Below, piece after piece: positions 34,400-44,206 of a stretch of DNA of 64,000 bases. Each line of letters starts with the position of its first letter. Position 1 is the first letter of the stretch. Below the pieces are notes generated by a model. It was not told the origin of the DNA. It saw only the letters and a list, made by a program, of their open reading frames with translations, and searched no databases. The translations under genes and the position numbers were made by a program. Source of the stretch: Bacteriovoracaceae bacterium (GTDB lineage: Bacteria; Bdellovibrionota; Bacteriovoracia; Bacteriovoracales; Bacteriovoracaceae); NCBI GenBank assembly GCA_019752535.1, contig JAIEMA010000003.1, forward strand, positions 32,065 to 96,064. The letters run 5' to 3'.

Positions 34400-36484
34400 T
34401 TAATCTCTGATTGGCATTAAATCCCAACTCACAGTCCATCCCGAAATTTTGGATGTTTCTTTTAAATGATCAAACCCTCCATGGTGAGGTGGTTTGCCAT
34501 TGACCGGGCCTGAAGAAAGGTTAGCGGTAAAAGGGGCATCAAATGAGCGCTCTGGAGGCGGGCACACATAATGAACCATAAATGAAGGTGGAGTTGTAGG
34601 GATACTAAAAGAGTATAATCCCCAGGCTTCAGGGGCAACGTTATACGAATACATCCCAAAAGCGATGTTCGTTGGATCTGTATTCGGTGCCATCTGCCCT
34701 GCGGCACTTCCACTGCATTTACCGATTGATCCATTGTAGGTGTAGTTAATTGAAGCCCCTTCTAAATAAAAGTGACTGCCAAACATACCTTCAACATTGT
34801 TTTTATCTTTCGCTTTAAAGATCACGTTGGTCGCAGAAATCTCAGCTTCGTGTGATTCATTGGCACTTTTATAACTGTAGTTTCCCTTCACTGATCCTTT
34901 AATACGATAGCATCCCTGGTTAGTCGCTTTTACATGACTGACTTGATGGTAAGTGCGAGCACCTTTGGCATGATTAAAATTCGTCACGACCAAAACAATC
35001 GATTCAATTTGCTCGTCTTTAAAATCTAAACAATATTGATACTCGTGGCGTTTGGTGTCTTCCCACAAGACTTCGTCATAGCCTGTGGAACCTTTGCGGC
35101 GGATGAGGGCTTTGATATTGATCTTCTTGGCGTTCATGAAAGCCGGATTCTCAATGGCGACAGAGCGAATATCCGGACTCGAAAAATCGAAGGCGTAAAA
35201 ATCACGACTCAATGGTGGAAGCTCTATATCCATGACGTATCGATACTGACCATTAATATCGAGGGTCACTTTTTCGGGTACGATTTGTGCGGAATTTGGT
35301 TTTCCACGGCGAGGCTTGAGGTTAAGTTTGTCCCAATTAAAGAAGCCGTCCTGGAGTGGATCTTGATTCCAGTTGTAAACTGCAAATTCCGGGAAGCGCT
35401 CTTTAAATCCACCGGGCATGGTAAGATTTAAGGCTTCAATAGCGACTTCATTGGCTTCCATTTCATAGAATTTTGGAATGATACTCGTCCCATAGGAGTT
35501 CACAAGATAATAATAGAAAGCCCAGGTATCATAGCTTGCACCAATAAAACTCTGAGGCCCGTTTTCAAACCAGTCGGCCCACTCGTGCTCGTGATTTAGC
35601 CCTTTATCAAGATAGTCTTTAAACCAAGTGGCCGTACCTTCATCTGTATCATCGTAGTTGGTACAGTCATCTTTGCGGTCATAAGTCAGTTGGATGGCGT
35701 GGAAGTATTCATGGCCAAGAGTAGTGTAGAGGCGATCATCTGAAGCAGCGCTTGCCCATGCCAGATCGACAGAAAGGTAAGAGGGAGTTTTCGGGCATTC
35801 TGTGATTCCAGGGTTCACGTAGGCCGGAAATGGCTTACTCATCGCTCGTGCACCTAATCGAGTGAGGTTGGTGAGATAGACATCCATTTTACCATCGCCT
35901 CCAAAGGGAACGGCACGCCCTTCAGAATTACGAACCATGAGGGTCGTATCCATGGTGTCATCTGCAAGATGAGTATGACCCATAAGTGTGATGGCTTTAG
36001 GGATCGCTTTGGCGAGTGAGTTTTTAATTTTTTCTGCTAAAGCCGCCTGCGCAGGTTTTCCTTTTTCAAACCACACACGAAGGCCTGCCACAGTGTGATC
36101 AGTGTAGTCCCAATTAGCAGAAGGTATAGTGCTTGGATGCGGGAAATTGCCGGTAGATTTAGTCTCTGCTCTAAAAGGGGGAGGTATCAGATCAAGGTAG
36201 ACCGCTTCAGCAATATCGAGGCTCATGTTTTGTATTTCACGCATGACTGTACGTGTGAAGCCATGGGCAGGAGTTGTCTCCGTTGCGCCGGCATCGGGAA
36301 GATAGTTGGCCGGAAGTTTTGAGTCTCCAATAAAAGCTAGATAGGTCAGTCCCGCCTTATCGGCTTTACTAATCTCCTGCCGAGCGAAGGCGGCTTGTAT
36401 CTTCTCGAAAGAATTCAAGGGCTTTGGTTGCGCCCAAGACCAGTGAGTAAGAATAACAGAGAGGACAATAAGGAGAGTTTTCAT
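34400..36484 (-). CDS. Large secreted metalloprotease (MXAN_6640-like)
   Basis: A 694-residue exported protein: the signal is T-L-L-I-V-L-S-V-I-L-T-H-W-S-W-A-Q. Around residue 260 it has L-G-H-E-Y-F-H-A, an HExxH zinc site, followed by a D-E-G-T-A-T-W sequence whose Glu is typical of the third ligand. These features match the Myxococcus-type family of putative secreted metalloproteases. The C-terminal half (residues 390-690) is beta-rich with several Cys and no recognised domain. It is likely a degradative exoenzyme. It is monocistronic. Confidence 0.75.
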   Translation of the reverse strand: MKTLLIVLSVILTHWSWAQPKPLNSFEKIQAAFARQEISKADKAGLTYLAFIGDSKLPANYLPDAGATETTPAHGFTRTVMREIQNMSLDIAEAVYLDLIPPPFRAETKSTGNFPHPSTIPSANWDYTDHTVAGLRVWFEKGKPAQAALAEKIKNSLAKAIPKAITLMGHTHLADDTMDTTLMVRNSEGRAVPFGGDGKMDVYLTNLTRLGARAMSKPFPAYVNPGITECPKTPSYLSVDLAWASAASDDRLYTTLGHEYFHAIQLTYDRKDDCTNYDDTDEGTATWFKDYLDKGLNHEHEWADWFENGPQSFIGASYDTWAFYYYLVNSYGTSIIPKFYEMEANEVAIEALNLTMPGGFKERFPEFAVYNWNQDPLQDGFFNWDKLNLKPRRGKPNSAQIVPEKVTLDINGQYRYVMDIELPPLSRDFYAFDFSSPDIRSVAIENPAFMNAKKINIKALIRRKGSTGYDEVLWEDTKRHEYQYCLDFKDEQIESIVLVVTNFNHAKGARTYHQVSHVKATNQGCYRIKGSVKGNYSYKSANESHEAEISATNVIFKAKDKNNVEGMFGSHFYLEGASINYTYNGSIGKCSGSAAGQMAPNTDPTNIAFGMYSYNVAPEAWGLYSFSIPTTPPSFMVHYVCPPPERSFDAPFTANLSSGPVNGKPPHHGGFDHLKETSKISGWTVSWDLMPIRD

Positions 36485-36541
36485 AATTTACTTCTTACGA
36501 TTCAGACTATAAAAATGTCTATCTCAAAACTTGGAGTCTGT

Positions 36542-36880
36542 ATGTCTTTCATGAAATATGTTTTGCTCTTTGGCCTTGTACTCTCTAACGCATACGCCGA
36601 AGTGACTTGCCAATCAGTGGCCATCGCCAGCTGCCTTTCACCTGACATGACGTGCTTGGAATTCTTTGAAGAAAGCATGGGTGATGAAGAGATGTGGGAA
36701 GGAGTCTGTGATGAGACAGAAGGAACATATTCAACTACTCCTTGTGATGCAAGTCAAAGTGTCATGAAGTGCCTCACTAAAATCAATCCTATTTCACCAG
36801 TCATGTATCTTTTAAATCCGATGACCCGCGAAGAAGCCTCGACATTTTGTTCATCGATGCTGGGGCAGGCTTGCAATTAG
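36542..36880 (+). CDS. Small secreted Cys-rich protein, hypothetical
   Basis: A 112-residue exported protein with a signal peptide M-K-Y-V-L-L-F-G-L-V-L-S-N-A-Y-A, cleaved before E-V-T-C. The mature part has eight or more Cys residues (T-C-Q-S, S-C-L-S, T-C-L-E, V-C-D-E, P-C-D-A, K-C-L-T and F-C-S...A-C-N), so it is probably disulfide-rich. GGAG lies five bases before the ATG. The family is unknown. It overlaps the DTW gene by about 10 bases. Confidence 0.65.
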   Translation: MSFMKYVLLFGLVLSNAYAEVTCQSVAIASCLSPDMTCLEFFEESMGDEEMWEGVCDETEGTYSTTPCDASQSVMKCLTKINPISPVMYLLNPMTREEASTFCSSMLGQACN

Positions 36881-37476
36881 TTCGCAGCCGAAAACCAAAA
36901 GATCCTTGTCTCGGCTGCTTTTTGCATAAAGAGCGCTGCATTTGTGCTCATATGCCGTCTTTAAAACTAAAAACAAAAGTCACTCTCGTCGTCCATGCCA
37001 AAGAACTTAAGCGCACCACAAATACTGGTCGCTTGGCGATGAAGATTCTCACTCATAGTGAGATGCGTATTCGTGGTGAAGGAAGAGAGTCCTTGGATCT
37101 CTCAGACCTCTTGATTCCTGAGTTTCGGACGCTGCTTTTTTATCCCTCAAGTGACGCTGTGGAGCTAAATCGTGAATTAGTTGCAGTGAGCCCATTGCCC
37201 ATCCAGCTGATAGTCCCCGACGGGAATTGGCGCCAGGCGAGTAAGGTCCATACTCGCCATCCTGAGTTAAAGAATGTTCAGCGCGTGCAAATCACTACGC
37301 CCAATCCCAATCCTCATCATATGCGTGTGGAGACGACAGAAGCCGGTATGGCCACCTTAGAAGCGATTGCCGCTGCCCTAGGAATAATTGAAGGTGAGGA
37401 AGTGAGAAAGCAATTGATGGATTTCTATCAACTCAAACTCAAGGGAACGCTCGAGGGACGGGGAGTGAATGGATAA
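36871..37476 (+). CDS. DTW-domain tRNA aminocarboxypropyltransferase
   Basis: About 200 residues with a DTW domain: C-L-G-C...C-I-C-A-H zinc-like cysteines near the N-terminus, N-T-G-R-L-A, and V-P-D-G-N-W-R-Q-A-S-K as the D-x-x-W signature (D-G-N-W instead of D-G-T-W). DTW proteins such as TapT transfer the aminocarboxypropyl group of SAM to uridine in tRNA (acp3U). The start is uncertain: TTG at 36871 or 36847. It is followed by overlapping or closely spaced genes to 38367. Confidence 0.85.
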   Translation: MQLVRSRKPKDPCLGCFLHKERCICAHMPSLKLKTKVTLVVHAKELKRTTNTGRLAMKILTHSEMRIRGEGRESLDLSDLLIPEFRTLLFYPSSDAVELNRELVAVSPLPIQLIVPDGNWRQASKVHTRHPELKNVQRVQITTPNPNPHHMRVETTEAGMATLEAIAAALGIIEGEEVRKQLMDFYQLKLKGTLEGRGVNG

Positions 37477-38185
37477 AAAATTCGACTGGATGATAATAGG
37501 TCTAGGATGGCTTGGCAGTGCCCTAGAAGAGAGTTTGACCTCAAAGGGTAAATCTGTTTTTGGCACTCATCGAAGTGATTTTGATTTCACTTGTAATTCA
37601 CTCCCTTCAATTGATTGCAACGTACTCTTTCTCAATACCCCTCCTTTAGTTGAAGTCTCGCCTTTAACATATGTTTCAAAAATCAAAGACACCTCAGCTT
37701 CGCGGGTGATTTTTATAAGCTCCACCTCCGTCTATGGCATGAGTTGCGCAGAAGTGAATGAAGGCGATCAGCCTCAACCTGATTCGCCTGGAGGCAAGTG
37801 GCTTTTAGAAGTTGAAATGGAATTGCGTTCGTTTTTTAAAGAACGACTTCTTATTATTCGACCTGGAGGCCTTATCGGGGGTCAACGTCACCCTGTGTAC
37901 CACTTGCAGGGACGCAAAGGAATTAAGGGTGGCAATGGGAGGATAAATCTCATCCACCGCGATGATCTCGTCGCCATTATTCAGCAAACACCGATGAGTG
38001 TTCAATTGGTGAATGCCATCGCCCCTTATCATCCGAGGAAGGATGTTTATTATCCGGAGTGCGCCAAGAAATTAAATTTAGCTGTTCCAGAATTTGTCGA
38101 AAGCCCTTTTGGAGAAAGAATTATAAACTCAATGGAACTTGATCGATTTTATGATCAATGGTTTTTCTCAACATTGGGTGACTAA
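37469..38185 (+). CDS. NAD(P)-binding Rossmann-fold (SDR/epimerase-like) protein
   Basis: A 238-residue extended-SDR-like protein. It has I-I-G-L-G-W-L-G near the start (the nucleotide-binding loop), V-I-F-I-S-S-T-S-V-Y-G with the active-site Ser/Tyr region, and R-P-G-G-L-I-G-G. It resembles YeeZ-like NAD-dependent epimerase/dehydratase proteins, shorter than typical epimerases. The substrate is unknown. It overlaps the DTW gene by 8 bases and the next gene by one. Confidence 0.8.
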   Translation: MDKKFDWMIIGLGWLGSALEESLTSKGKSVFGTHRSDFDFTCNSLPSIDCNVLFLNTPPLVEVSPLTYVSKIKDTSASRVIFISSTSVYGMSCAEVNEGDQPQPDSPGGKWLLEVEMELRSFFKERLLIIRPGGLIGGQRHPVYHLQGRKGIKGGNGRINLIHRDDLVAIIQQTPMSVQLVNAIAPYHPRKDVYYPECAKKLNLAVPEFVESPFGERIINSMELDRFYDQWFFSTLGD

Positions 38186-38367
38186 TGGAAACGGACTTTT
38201 CAGTGCAATGTCCTTATTGCGGAGAGCAAATTTGGATGGAATTCTATCCGGAAGATGGCCAGGACCAAGAGATGGTGGTCGATTGTGAAGTCTGTTGTAA
38301 TCCTATCCTTTATTCTATTAGTTTTAGGGGAGATAATACGCGATTAAGGGTAGAGAGAGCTCAGTAA
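38185..38367 (+). CDS. CPXCG-motif Cys-rich protein
   Basis: A 60-residue zinc-ribbon protein with C-P-Y-C-G near residue 9 and D-C-E-V-C-C-N-P-I. This is the CPXCG-motif family of uncharacterised proteins of about 60 residues. It starts at the last base of the preceding stop (TAATG), so it is translationally coupled. Zinc binding is likely; role unknown. Confidence 0.85.
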   Translation: METDFSVQCPYCGEQIWMEFYPEDGQDQEMVVDCEVCCNPILYSISFRGDNTRLRVERAQ

Positions 38368-38408
38368 GGATATGTTCAAATAAAAAGAAAAATGGCTATA
38401 ATAGGCTT

Positions 38409-38798
38409 ATGAAAAGTCTTAAAGATCAATTATTGCAGGCGGGCCTTAAGGCAACCCCAAACCCTAAAGCGGTGAATGAGCGCGAGCAAATCAAGAAAAA
38501 GCTCGTGACTGAAGCTGTCGTTCATCAAGAACAGCGAAATTTTTGCGAAGAGTGCCAACAAGTCAGACCAGATGTTGAGCTTTACTACCATCATAATCCC
38601 ACGTCTGAAGCGGAATGGATTTGTGTGAAGTGTGCCGATCAATTAAAGATTGGTGATAACTGTCGCCAAACAGCCCAGAGTGATACTTCAATCAAAAAAA
38701 TGTTTCGACGCGAACATGGGGTCACTCGTCCAGTGACAGATTTTAAAGCTGTGCAAAGAAGCGATAAGCCCAAGGGGCCTGTCGACGGAAATCGCTAA
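38409..38798 (+). CDS. Zinc-ribbon-like hypothetical protein
   Basis: A 129-residue protein. The middle has C-E-E-C (residues 45-48) and C-V-K-C (residues 72-75), forming a probable zinc ribbon. The N-terminal 40 and C-terminal 45 residues are charged and probably disordered (K-P-K-G-P at the end). I do not recognise a family. There is a 41-base gap after the CPXCG gene, so it may be cotranscribed. Confidence 0.6.
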   Translation: MKSLKDQLLQAGLKATPNPKAVNEREQIKKKLVTEAVVHQEQRNFCEECQQVRPDVELYYHHNPTSEAEWICVKCADQLKIGDNCRQTAQSDTSIKKMFRREHGVTRPVTDFKAVQRSDKPKGPVDGNR

Positions 38799-38844
38799 GC
38801 TCCTTTCATTGACAATACAAAACTAGAGTCGATAGCGTAGTGAG

Positions 38845-41175
38845 ATGAAAATCGACATGAGAAGCCTTTGGGGTGGAGCTAAAAATTATCTTTTTTTAGC
38901 GCTAGCCATTTTTGTCACGGGCTATCTCGGACTGTTAATCCCCACTCTTAATTACAGAATCAGCCTCTTTTGGCTTCCTACGGGAATCGGTATTGCCGCA
39001 CTGACTTGGTTTGGCCCTCGCATGGGTCTGGCGATGTGGTTAGGTTCATTCACTTTGAACTTCGTTCTTTCTTCTCATTTGGTTTCATCTTGCGTGATTG
39101 CCACCGGAAGCACCCTCGGCATTTTAATAACACATTTTTTTCTTCGAGCAATTGGCTTCAAAAGTAATTTCTTTAGCGGAAATGGAATAAATATTTTGGC
39201 AATCATTGTCTCGGGATTAGGAATGATCGTTTCAGCCTTAGTTGGAACGGCAAGCTTAATCTATGAAGGACATGTCCCATCCGAGCAAATTGTAGAAGTT
39301 TTCAAAGCCTGGTGGATGGGAGACTTTCTCGGTGTTCTACTCGCGGCGCCCTTACTGCTTTCAATTTCCAAAGATAAATTTCAGGAAGTATATCATCGCA
39401 GCTTTGAGTTTTTTGGATTGTTGCTTTTAACGGCGATAACTACAAAAATGGCCCTCTACATTTCTAATGAAATTATATTTGTATCAGTGACCTTTCTTCT
39501 CGTGACCTTGGCTATTTTTCGTTTGGGTCAACTTGGAGCTTCAATCATTGTACTCTTTGTTGCCGCTTCAATCATCTGGGTTGTGACAATCTCAAGTCAA
39601 GCGTCTCCCATAGTGGAACATGATGTCTTTATCGCATGGTCTTACATGGCTTGTATCTCTGCGTTCAATATTTTTCTCTCTGACATCAAGGAGAGTCGTG
39701 ATCGCGCCACCAATGAATTAAGTCTTAATCATGAGAGACTGATTCAAGCCCAAAAGATTTCTCACATCGGAAGTTGGGAGCTGAATCTTTTAAATAACAA
39801 GATGACATTCTCGAAGGAATATTTTCAGATTTTTGAAATTGATGAAAATACTGACCAGTAGCAGATCCCAACCATTTCTGGACAAAGGATTCATCCAGAA
39901 GATCATGAAAATGTAAAAAAACTGGTCTCAAATGCTTACTCAAAAGGCGAAGGCTTTAGTACTCAATACCGCCTTGTTTTTGATGATGGGAAGAGATTGA
40001 AATTTGTTCGCGCGATTGGAAATGTACAAAAAAATAATCGTGGTCAACCTATTCGCCTGATTGGAACTTGTCAGGATTTAACGAAGGTCACTCAATTAGA
40101 AACTGAAAATCAGTTCATCTTGGATTCCCTTGGGATTGGTGTTTGGAAATTCAACCCTGTGGACCAGTCTCTTTATTGGGATAAGAGCATGTATCGCCTC
40201 TTTGATATTCATGAAGAAGATTTTTCAGGCCATTATGAAGCGTGGGAAAATTCACTTACCCCTGAAGCAAAGACTCGGGCCGTTGAAGAACTCAATCAAG
40301 CTTTATCTGGTGTTAAAGACTTCGACACTGTGTTTGAGATTTATACCAAGAAGAGAGGAAAGCGCTTCATCTCTGGGAAGGGAATTATATCCAGGGATGC
40401 CAACGGTAACCCATCTGTCATGTATGGGGTAAACATGGATGTGACAGAGAAAGTCAATATGGAGAAATCTCTCAAGGAAGCCGAAGTTAAGTTGATTCAT
40501 ACCTCAAGGCTCGCTTCTCTTGGTGAATTGTCAGCTGGCGTGGCCCATGAAATTAATAATCCCTTGGCCATTATTAATGGTGCCATTGAACTGATGAAGA
40601 AAAACCCGAATGATGTCGTAAAAAATGCTGAGCGTTTGGAAACTATTTCTAAGTCCAAAGAGCGTATAAGCAAAATATTAAATGGATTAAAAAAATTCTC
40701 TCGAGCTTCAGAGGGAGCAGCATTGAAGGATTGCTCTCTCATTGATCTCATTCATGAGTCTTTAAGCCTGACTGAAATTATTGCTCGTGAGAAAAGTGTC
40801 ACAATCACTGTGGATAACCAGTCGGTTCAAAAAATTCAATGTAACGATATAGAAATTGAGCAGGCACTCATCAATTTGATTTCAAATGCGATTGATGCCA
40901 TCAAGCAGTTGAATGAGCGATGGATCAAGATCAGCATTCATGATGATCTTGATTTTATTGTCCTAAGGATTATGGATTCGGGGCAAGGCATATCAAAAGA
41001 GATAGAGCATAAATTATTTGACCCATTCTTCACGACAAAAGTTGTGGGTGAGGGCACTGGTCTTGGTCTATCCATTACAAAGGGTATTTTAAATGATCAT
41101 AAAGCAAGTATTCATCTTGTAAGCGGAATAAGTAATACCTGTTTTGAAATTAAATTTCCGGCATCGAAGGTTTAA
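38845..41175 (+). pseudogene. MASE1-PAS histidine kinase interrupted by an in-frame TAG
   Basis: Two parts share one frame and are separated by a single TAG at 39859-39861 (codon 339). Before it: a MASE1 domain with about eight membrane segments (F-W-L-P-T-G-I-G-I-A and A-W-W-M-G-D-F-L-G-V motifs), then the start of a PAS domain. After it: the rest of that PAS (R-I-H-P-E-D-H-E), a second PAS, HisKA with the phospho-acceptor H568 in A-H-E-I-N-N-P-L, and an HATPase with F-F-T-T-K and G-T-G-L-G-L-S-I. One base change would restore a 776-residue kinase. It is a pseudogene, a sequencing error, or read through. A receiver gene follows directly. Confidence 0.85.
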
Positions 41176-41176
41176 G

Positions 41177-41521
41177 ATGAAGTTAAATGTATTTTTCTTA
41201 GATGATGAAATAGACCTTTGTGAACAGTTTCAGGAATTTTTTTCATCTGAGCAGATCGCCATTACCGTGTTTACAGATCCTTTAAAAGCCATAGAAGAGT
41301 CAAAACATCAGAAGCCTGATTTGTTTTTTATCGATTACCGATTGCCCAATACCAATGGGGATCTGGTTGCGCTCTCACTCAATCAAACAGCACCCATGTA
41401 TCTTCTCACAGGAGAGATTTCTGTGAATGTATATTACCCATTTAAGGGAATCCTCGTTAAACCCTATGACTTTAAACAGATTCAAGAGATTCTTGATCTT
41501 GAGATTCAAGAAAAAAATTAA
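41177..41521 (+). CDS. Stand-alone response-regulator receiver protein
   Basis: A 114-residue receiver domain with no output domain. Key residues: D9-D10 at the end of the first strand, the phospho-accepting D53 (F-I-D-Y-R-L-P-N-T-N-G), T78 (L-L-T-G-E) and K95 (V-K-P-Y). The start at 41177 lies one base after the kinase stop, so it forms a pair with that kinase. It may act by protein contact or as a phosphate sink. If the kinase is dead, its partner is missing. Confidence 0.88.
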   Translation: MKLNVFFLDDEIDLCEQFQEFFSSEQIAITVFTDPLKAIEESKHQKPDLFFIDYRLPNTNGDLVALSLNQTAPMYLLTGEISVNVYYPFKGILVKPYDFKQIQEILDLEIQEKN

Positions 41522-41538
41522 GTTTCTAAGGTATAAAA

Positions 41539-42396
41539 ATGAATGACAAATACACCCCACCAAAAATTTGGAAATATAATGAAGGCAATGGCGGAAAATT
41601 TGCCAACATTAACCGTCCAACTGCAGGTGCTCGCACTCAAAAAGTTCTTCCTCAAGGAGAAAACCCTTTTCAACTTTATTCCCTAGGGACTCCCAATGGC
41701 GTCAAGGTGACTATCATGCTTGAAGAGCTTTTGGAGGCAGGAATAAAGGAAGCGGAATATGACGCTTTTCTTATAAAGATCAGTGAAGGCGAGCAGTTTT
41801 CGTCTGGCTTTGTCGAAATTAATCCCAATTCAAAAATCCCTGCTCTTGTTGATAAAAATAATGGTCATCCGCTATACGTTTTTGAGTCTGGCTCAATCTT
41901 GGTTTATCTTGCTGAGAAGTTCGGGATGTTTCTCCCTAAAGATCCGATTCAAAAAGTTCAGGTGATGAACTGGTTATTTTGGCAAATGGGTAGTGCACCT
42001 TTTTTAGGTGGTGGCTTTGGTCATTTTTACTCCTATGCACCTGAAAAGTTTGAATATCCTATTGATCGCTTTGCCATGGAAACAAAGAGGCAGCTAGATG
42101 TTCTTGATAAAGAGTTGGCGAAGAGACCTTATATTGCAGGCAATGAATATTCGATTGCCGACATGGCCATTTTTCCTTGGTACGGAATGCTAGTGAAGGG
42201 AAAACTCTATGAAGCCGGCGAATTTCTTTCAGTCCATGAATATAAGAATGTCATCAGATGGGCCGACCAGCTTCTTAAGCGCAAAGCCGTTGAAAGAGGG
42301 CGAATGGTTAATCGCAGCTGGGGAGCAGAGAGTGAACAAGTCAGAGAGAGGCATAGTGCAAAGGATTTTGAAGGAAAGGGATTGAAAGATGTATAA
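41539..42396 (+). CDS. YghU-like glutathione S-transferase
   Basis: A 285-residue GST of the YghU/nu class. It has an N-terminal extension (P-K-I-W-K-Y-N and F-A-N-I-N-R-P-T-A-G-A-R), then S-L-G-T-P-N-G-V-K, N-P-N-S-K-I-P-A-L and F-E-S-G-S-I-L-V-Y-L. The C-terminal domain has A-D-M-A-I-F-P-W. These are typical of the enzyme class with disulfide-bond reductase activity. The start is ATG after AAGGTA. It overlaps the next gene by 8 bases. Confidence 0.9.
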   Translation: MNDKYTPPKIWKYNEGNGGKFANINRPTAGARTQKVLPQGENPFQLYSLGTPNGVKVTIMLEELLEAGIKEAEYDAFLIKISEGEQFSSGFVEINPNSKIPALVDKNNGHPLYVFESGSILVYLAEKFGMFLPKDPIQKVQVMNWLFWQMGSAPFLGGGFGHFYSYAPEKFEYPIDRFAMETKRQLDVLDKELAKRPYIAGNEYSIADMAIFPWYGMLVKGKLYEAGEFLSVHEYKNVIRWADQLLKRKAVERGRMVNRSWGAESEQVRERHSAKDFEGKGLKDV

Positions 42397-43291
42397 TAAC
42401 TTTAAATCACCCTGGGGCCCAGAAGAGAAAAAACGATGGTTTCTTGAGCAAAAGATCCAGCGCTCTTATGCTGATGAAGTCGTGACAAAGATTCAGGATT
42501 TAAAGTCTCAGCATGAAATCGTTAATTACGGCGCTCTCTCTATAGATTCTGCTCGCTATCCATTGTTTTATATCAAAACAAAAAACTTTAATGCCTCAAA
42601 GAAAACGATCCTTATCACTGGTGGAGTTCATGGTTACGAGACGAGTGGAGTGCACGGTGCTCTTCGTTTCATGAAAGAGGAATGCCAAAAATACGGACAG
42701 TTTAATGTTTTATGCTTTCCCTGTATTAGTCCTTGGGCCTATGAAACGATCAATCGTTGGAACAATTTAGCCATTGATCCGAATCGTTCGTTCTATCCTA
42801 ATAGCCCTAGTGAGGAGAGTGCAAATTTCCTCGGTGCTTTTGATGCCTATAAAACAAATGTTCTGGCACACTTTGATCTTCACGAAACAACGGATACGGA
42901 TAATTCTATCTTTCGTCCGGCGAAGGCCAGCCGTGATGGCGTGGTTGATGAATACTCCGAGATTCCTGATGGCTTCTATACGGTAGGTGATACGGGTAGA
43001 CCCGAGCGTGAATTTCAGAAGGCGATTATTGATTCCGTGAGAAAGGTGACCCACATCGCTCCACCAGATGAAAAGGGCAACATTATCGGTGAGCCTATCG
43101 ATCAAGAGGGCGTAATATTTTATGATAAGAGAAAGCTATTCTTGTGCGGAGGAGTGACTGATGCCAAATTCGTCACGACCACTGAGGTGTATCCTGACGG
43201 CCCTAAAGCTTCGCCCGAAATCTGCATCAAAGCCCAAGTCGCAGCTATTTGTGGTGGGTTGCAGATGATCCTCAGGCATTCACAAGCGTGA
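42389..43291 (+). CDS. M14-family succinylglutamate desuccinylase/aspartoacylase-like carboxypeptidase
   Basis: A 300-residue M14 metallopeptidase-like protein. Zinc ligands H81-x-x-E84 (V-H-G-Y-E) and H165 (H-F-D-L-H-E), the substrate-binding D-P-N-R-S-F near 130, and the catalytic Glu266 (T-T-E-V-Y-P) are all visible. It is closer to the desuccinylase/aspartoacylase-like group than to digestive carboxypeptidases. It has no signal peptide, so it acts in the cytoplasm. It overlaps the GST gene by 8 bases; the link between the two reactions is unknown. Confidence 0.82.
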   Translation: MYNNFKSPWGPEEKKRWFLEQKIQRSYADEVVTKIQDLKSQHEIVNYGALSIDSARYPLFYIKTKNFNASKKTILITGGVHGYETSGVHGALRFMKEECQKYGQFNVLCFPCISPWAYETINRWNNLAIDPNRSFYPNSPSEESANFLGAFDAYKTNVLAHFDLHETTDTDNSIFRPAKASRDGVVDEYSEIPDGFYTVGDTGRPEREFQKAIIDSVRKVTHIAPPDEKGNIIGEPIDQEGVIFYDKRKLFLCGGVTDAKFVTTTEVYPDGPKASPEICIKAQVAAICGGLQMILRHSQA

Positions 43292-43368
43292 AAACTACTG
43301 TTATCAAAGGCATGTAAAAAAGAGAGGACTCTCTCCCTTATTTCTATCTGTTGGCTACAGTGCCGCCT

Positions 43369-44205
43369 ATGAAAACACTTATTATCTTCATTCTTATGAT
43401 TTCTCAAAGCTTTGCCGAAGAAAAACTTCAAAGGAAGTTTTTCGCTCCCTATGAGGACGTGATTGAACGTCTGCATGCGGATGTCGAGAATGAGACGGAG
43501 CTTGTGTATTTGGTCAATACCGGGACCAAGAATTGCGGGGGCACGGTTCCAGCCCAGCATTTACAGTTATTAAAAAAATCAGAGGCAAGTCCCATTTTTA
43601 CTCGCAACTCCATGGGCGAGATCACTGGTCTCTCCTCTGAAACCTTAGTTGCCTCTTTGCCGATTGAAAATGGAGTGATCCAACATGGTCAGCCAGCTTG
43701 GAAGAGAAGTCATGAATTGCAAGGCCATCAACAATTTATTCCCATCTCTTCTGGCATTCCACGCGGTAATATGATTCTCACGTATTCTGGAATCTTCAGA
43801 GTGAATGAGCGTCGTACCAATGATATGCGTCGATCCACCAACACAGATAACGATCCTATGCAAAACTCTGTTTATATTAATGGAGAATACGATGAAGGAA
43901 ATGAGGCGAGACTTGCTCTTCATGGCACGGCCACGCGCTTTTGGCCTTTATTAGGTAAACAGCGTGCGAGCTCAGGCTGCATCCGCCTGCATTCTGATTT
44001 TAGTCGCTGGAATCAAAACTTGCTCTTTTCAAAATCAAGTGCCGGCGAGCTTATTCCACGTGCAGAGTGGTTCGATCTCATTCAAAATTGGAATCGCCGA
44101 TTGCACTATCCACCGAGAGAAGGAGAGTTTTCAACACTTCCTCGGGCAAAAAAGATTAAGGCTTTGATTGTCTTTTTTGATGGCTACTCAAAGTGTGCGA
44201 ACTAG
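43369..44205 (+). CDS. L,D-transpeptidase (YkuD-type)
   Basis: A 278-residue exported protein: the signal is T-L-I-I-F-I-L-M-I-S-Q-S-F-A with cleavage before E-E-K. The YkuD catalytic motif H-G-T...S-S-G-C-I-R-L-H is present, with the nucleophile Cys in S-G-C-I-R. Such enzymes form 3-3 peptidoglycan cross-links or attach proteins to the wall. The start at 43369 removes six unlikely residues. Downstream is a convergent membrane-protein gene. Confidence 0.85.
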   Translation: MKTLIIFILMISQSFAEEKLQRKFFAPYEDVIERLHADVENETELVYLVNTGTKNCGGTVPAQHLQLLKKSEASPIFTRNSMGEITGLSSETLVASLPIENGVIQHGQPAWKRSHELQGHQQFIPISSGIPRGNMILTYSGIFRVNERRTNDMRRSTNTDNDPMQNSVYINGEYDEGNEARLALHGTATRFWPLLGKQRASSGCIRLHSDFSRWNQNLLFSKSSAGELIPRAEWFDLIQNWNRRLHYPPREGEFSTLPRAKKIKALIVFFDGYSKCAN

Positions 44206-44206
44206 C

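Noticed and set aside
41539..43291. Glutathione-degrading operon for the GST/M14 pair
   Set aside because: The overlap shows cotranscription, but nothing in the M14 protein points to glutathione conjugates, so no pathway is claimed.
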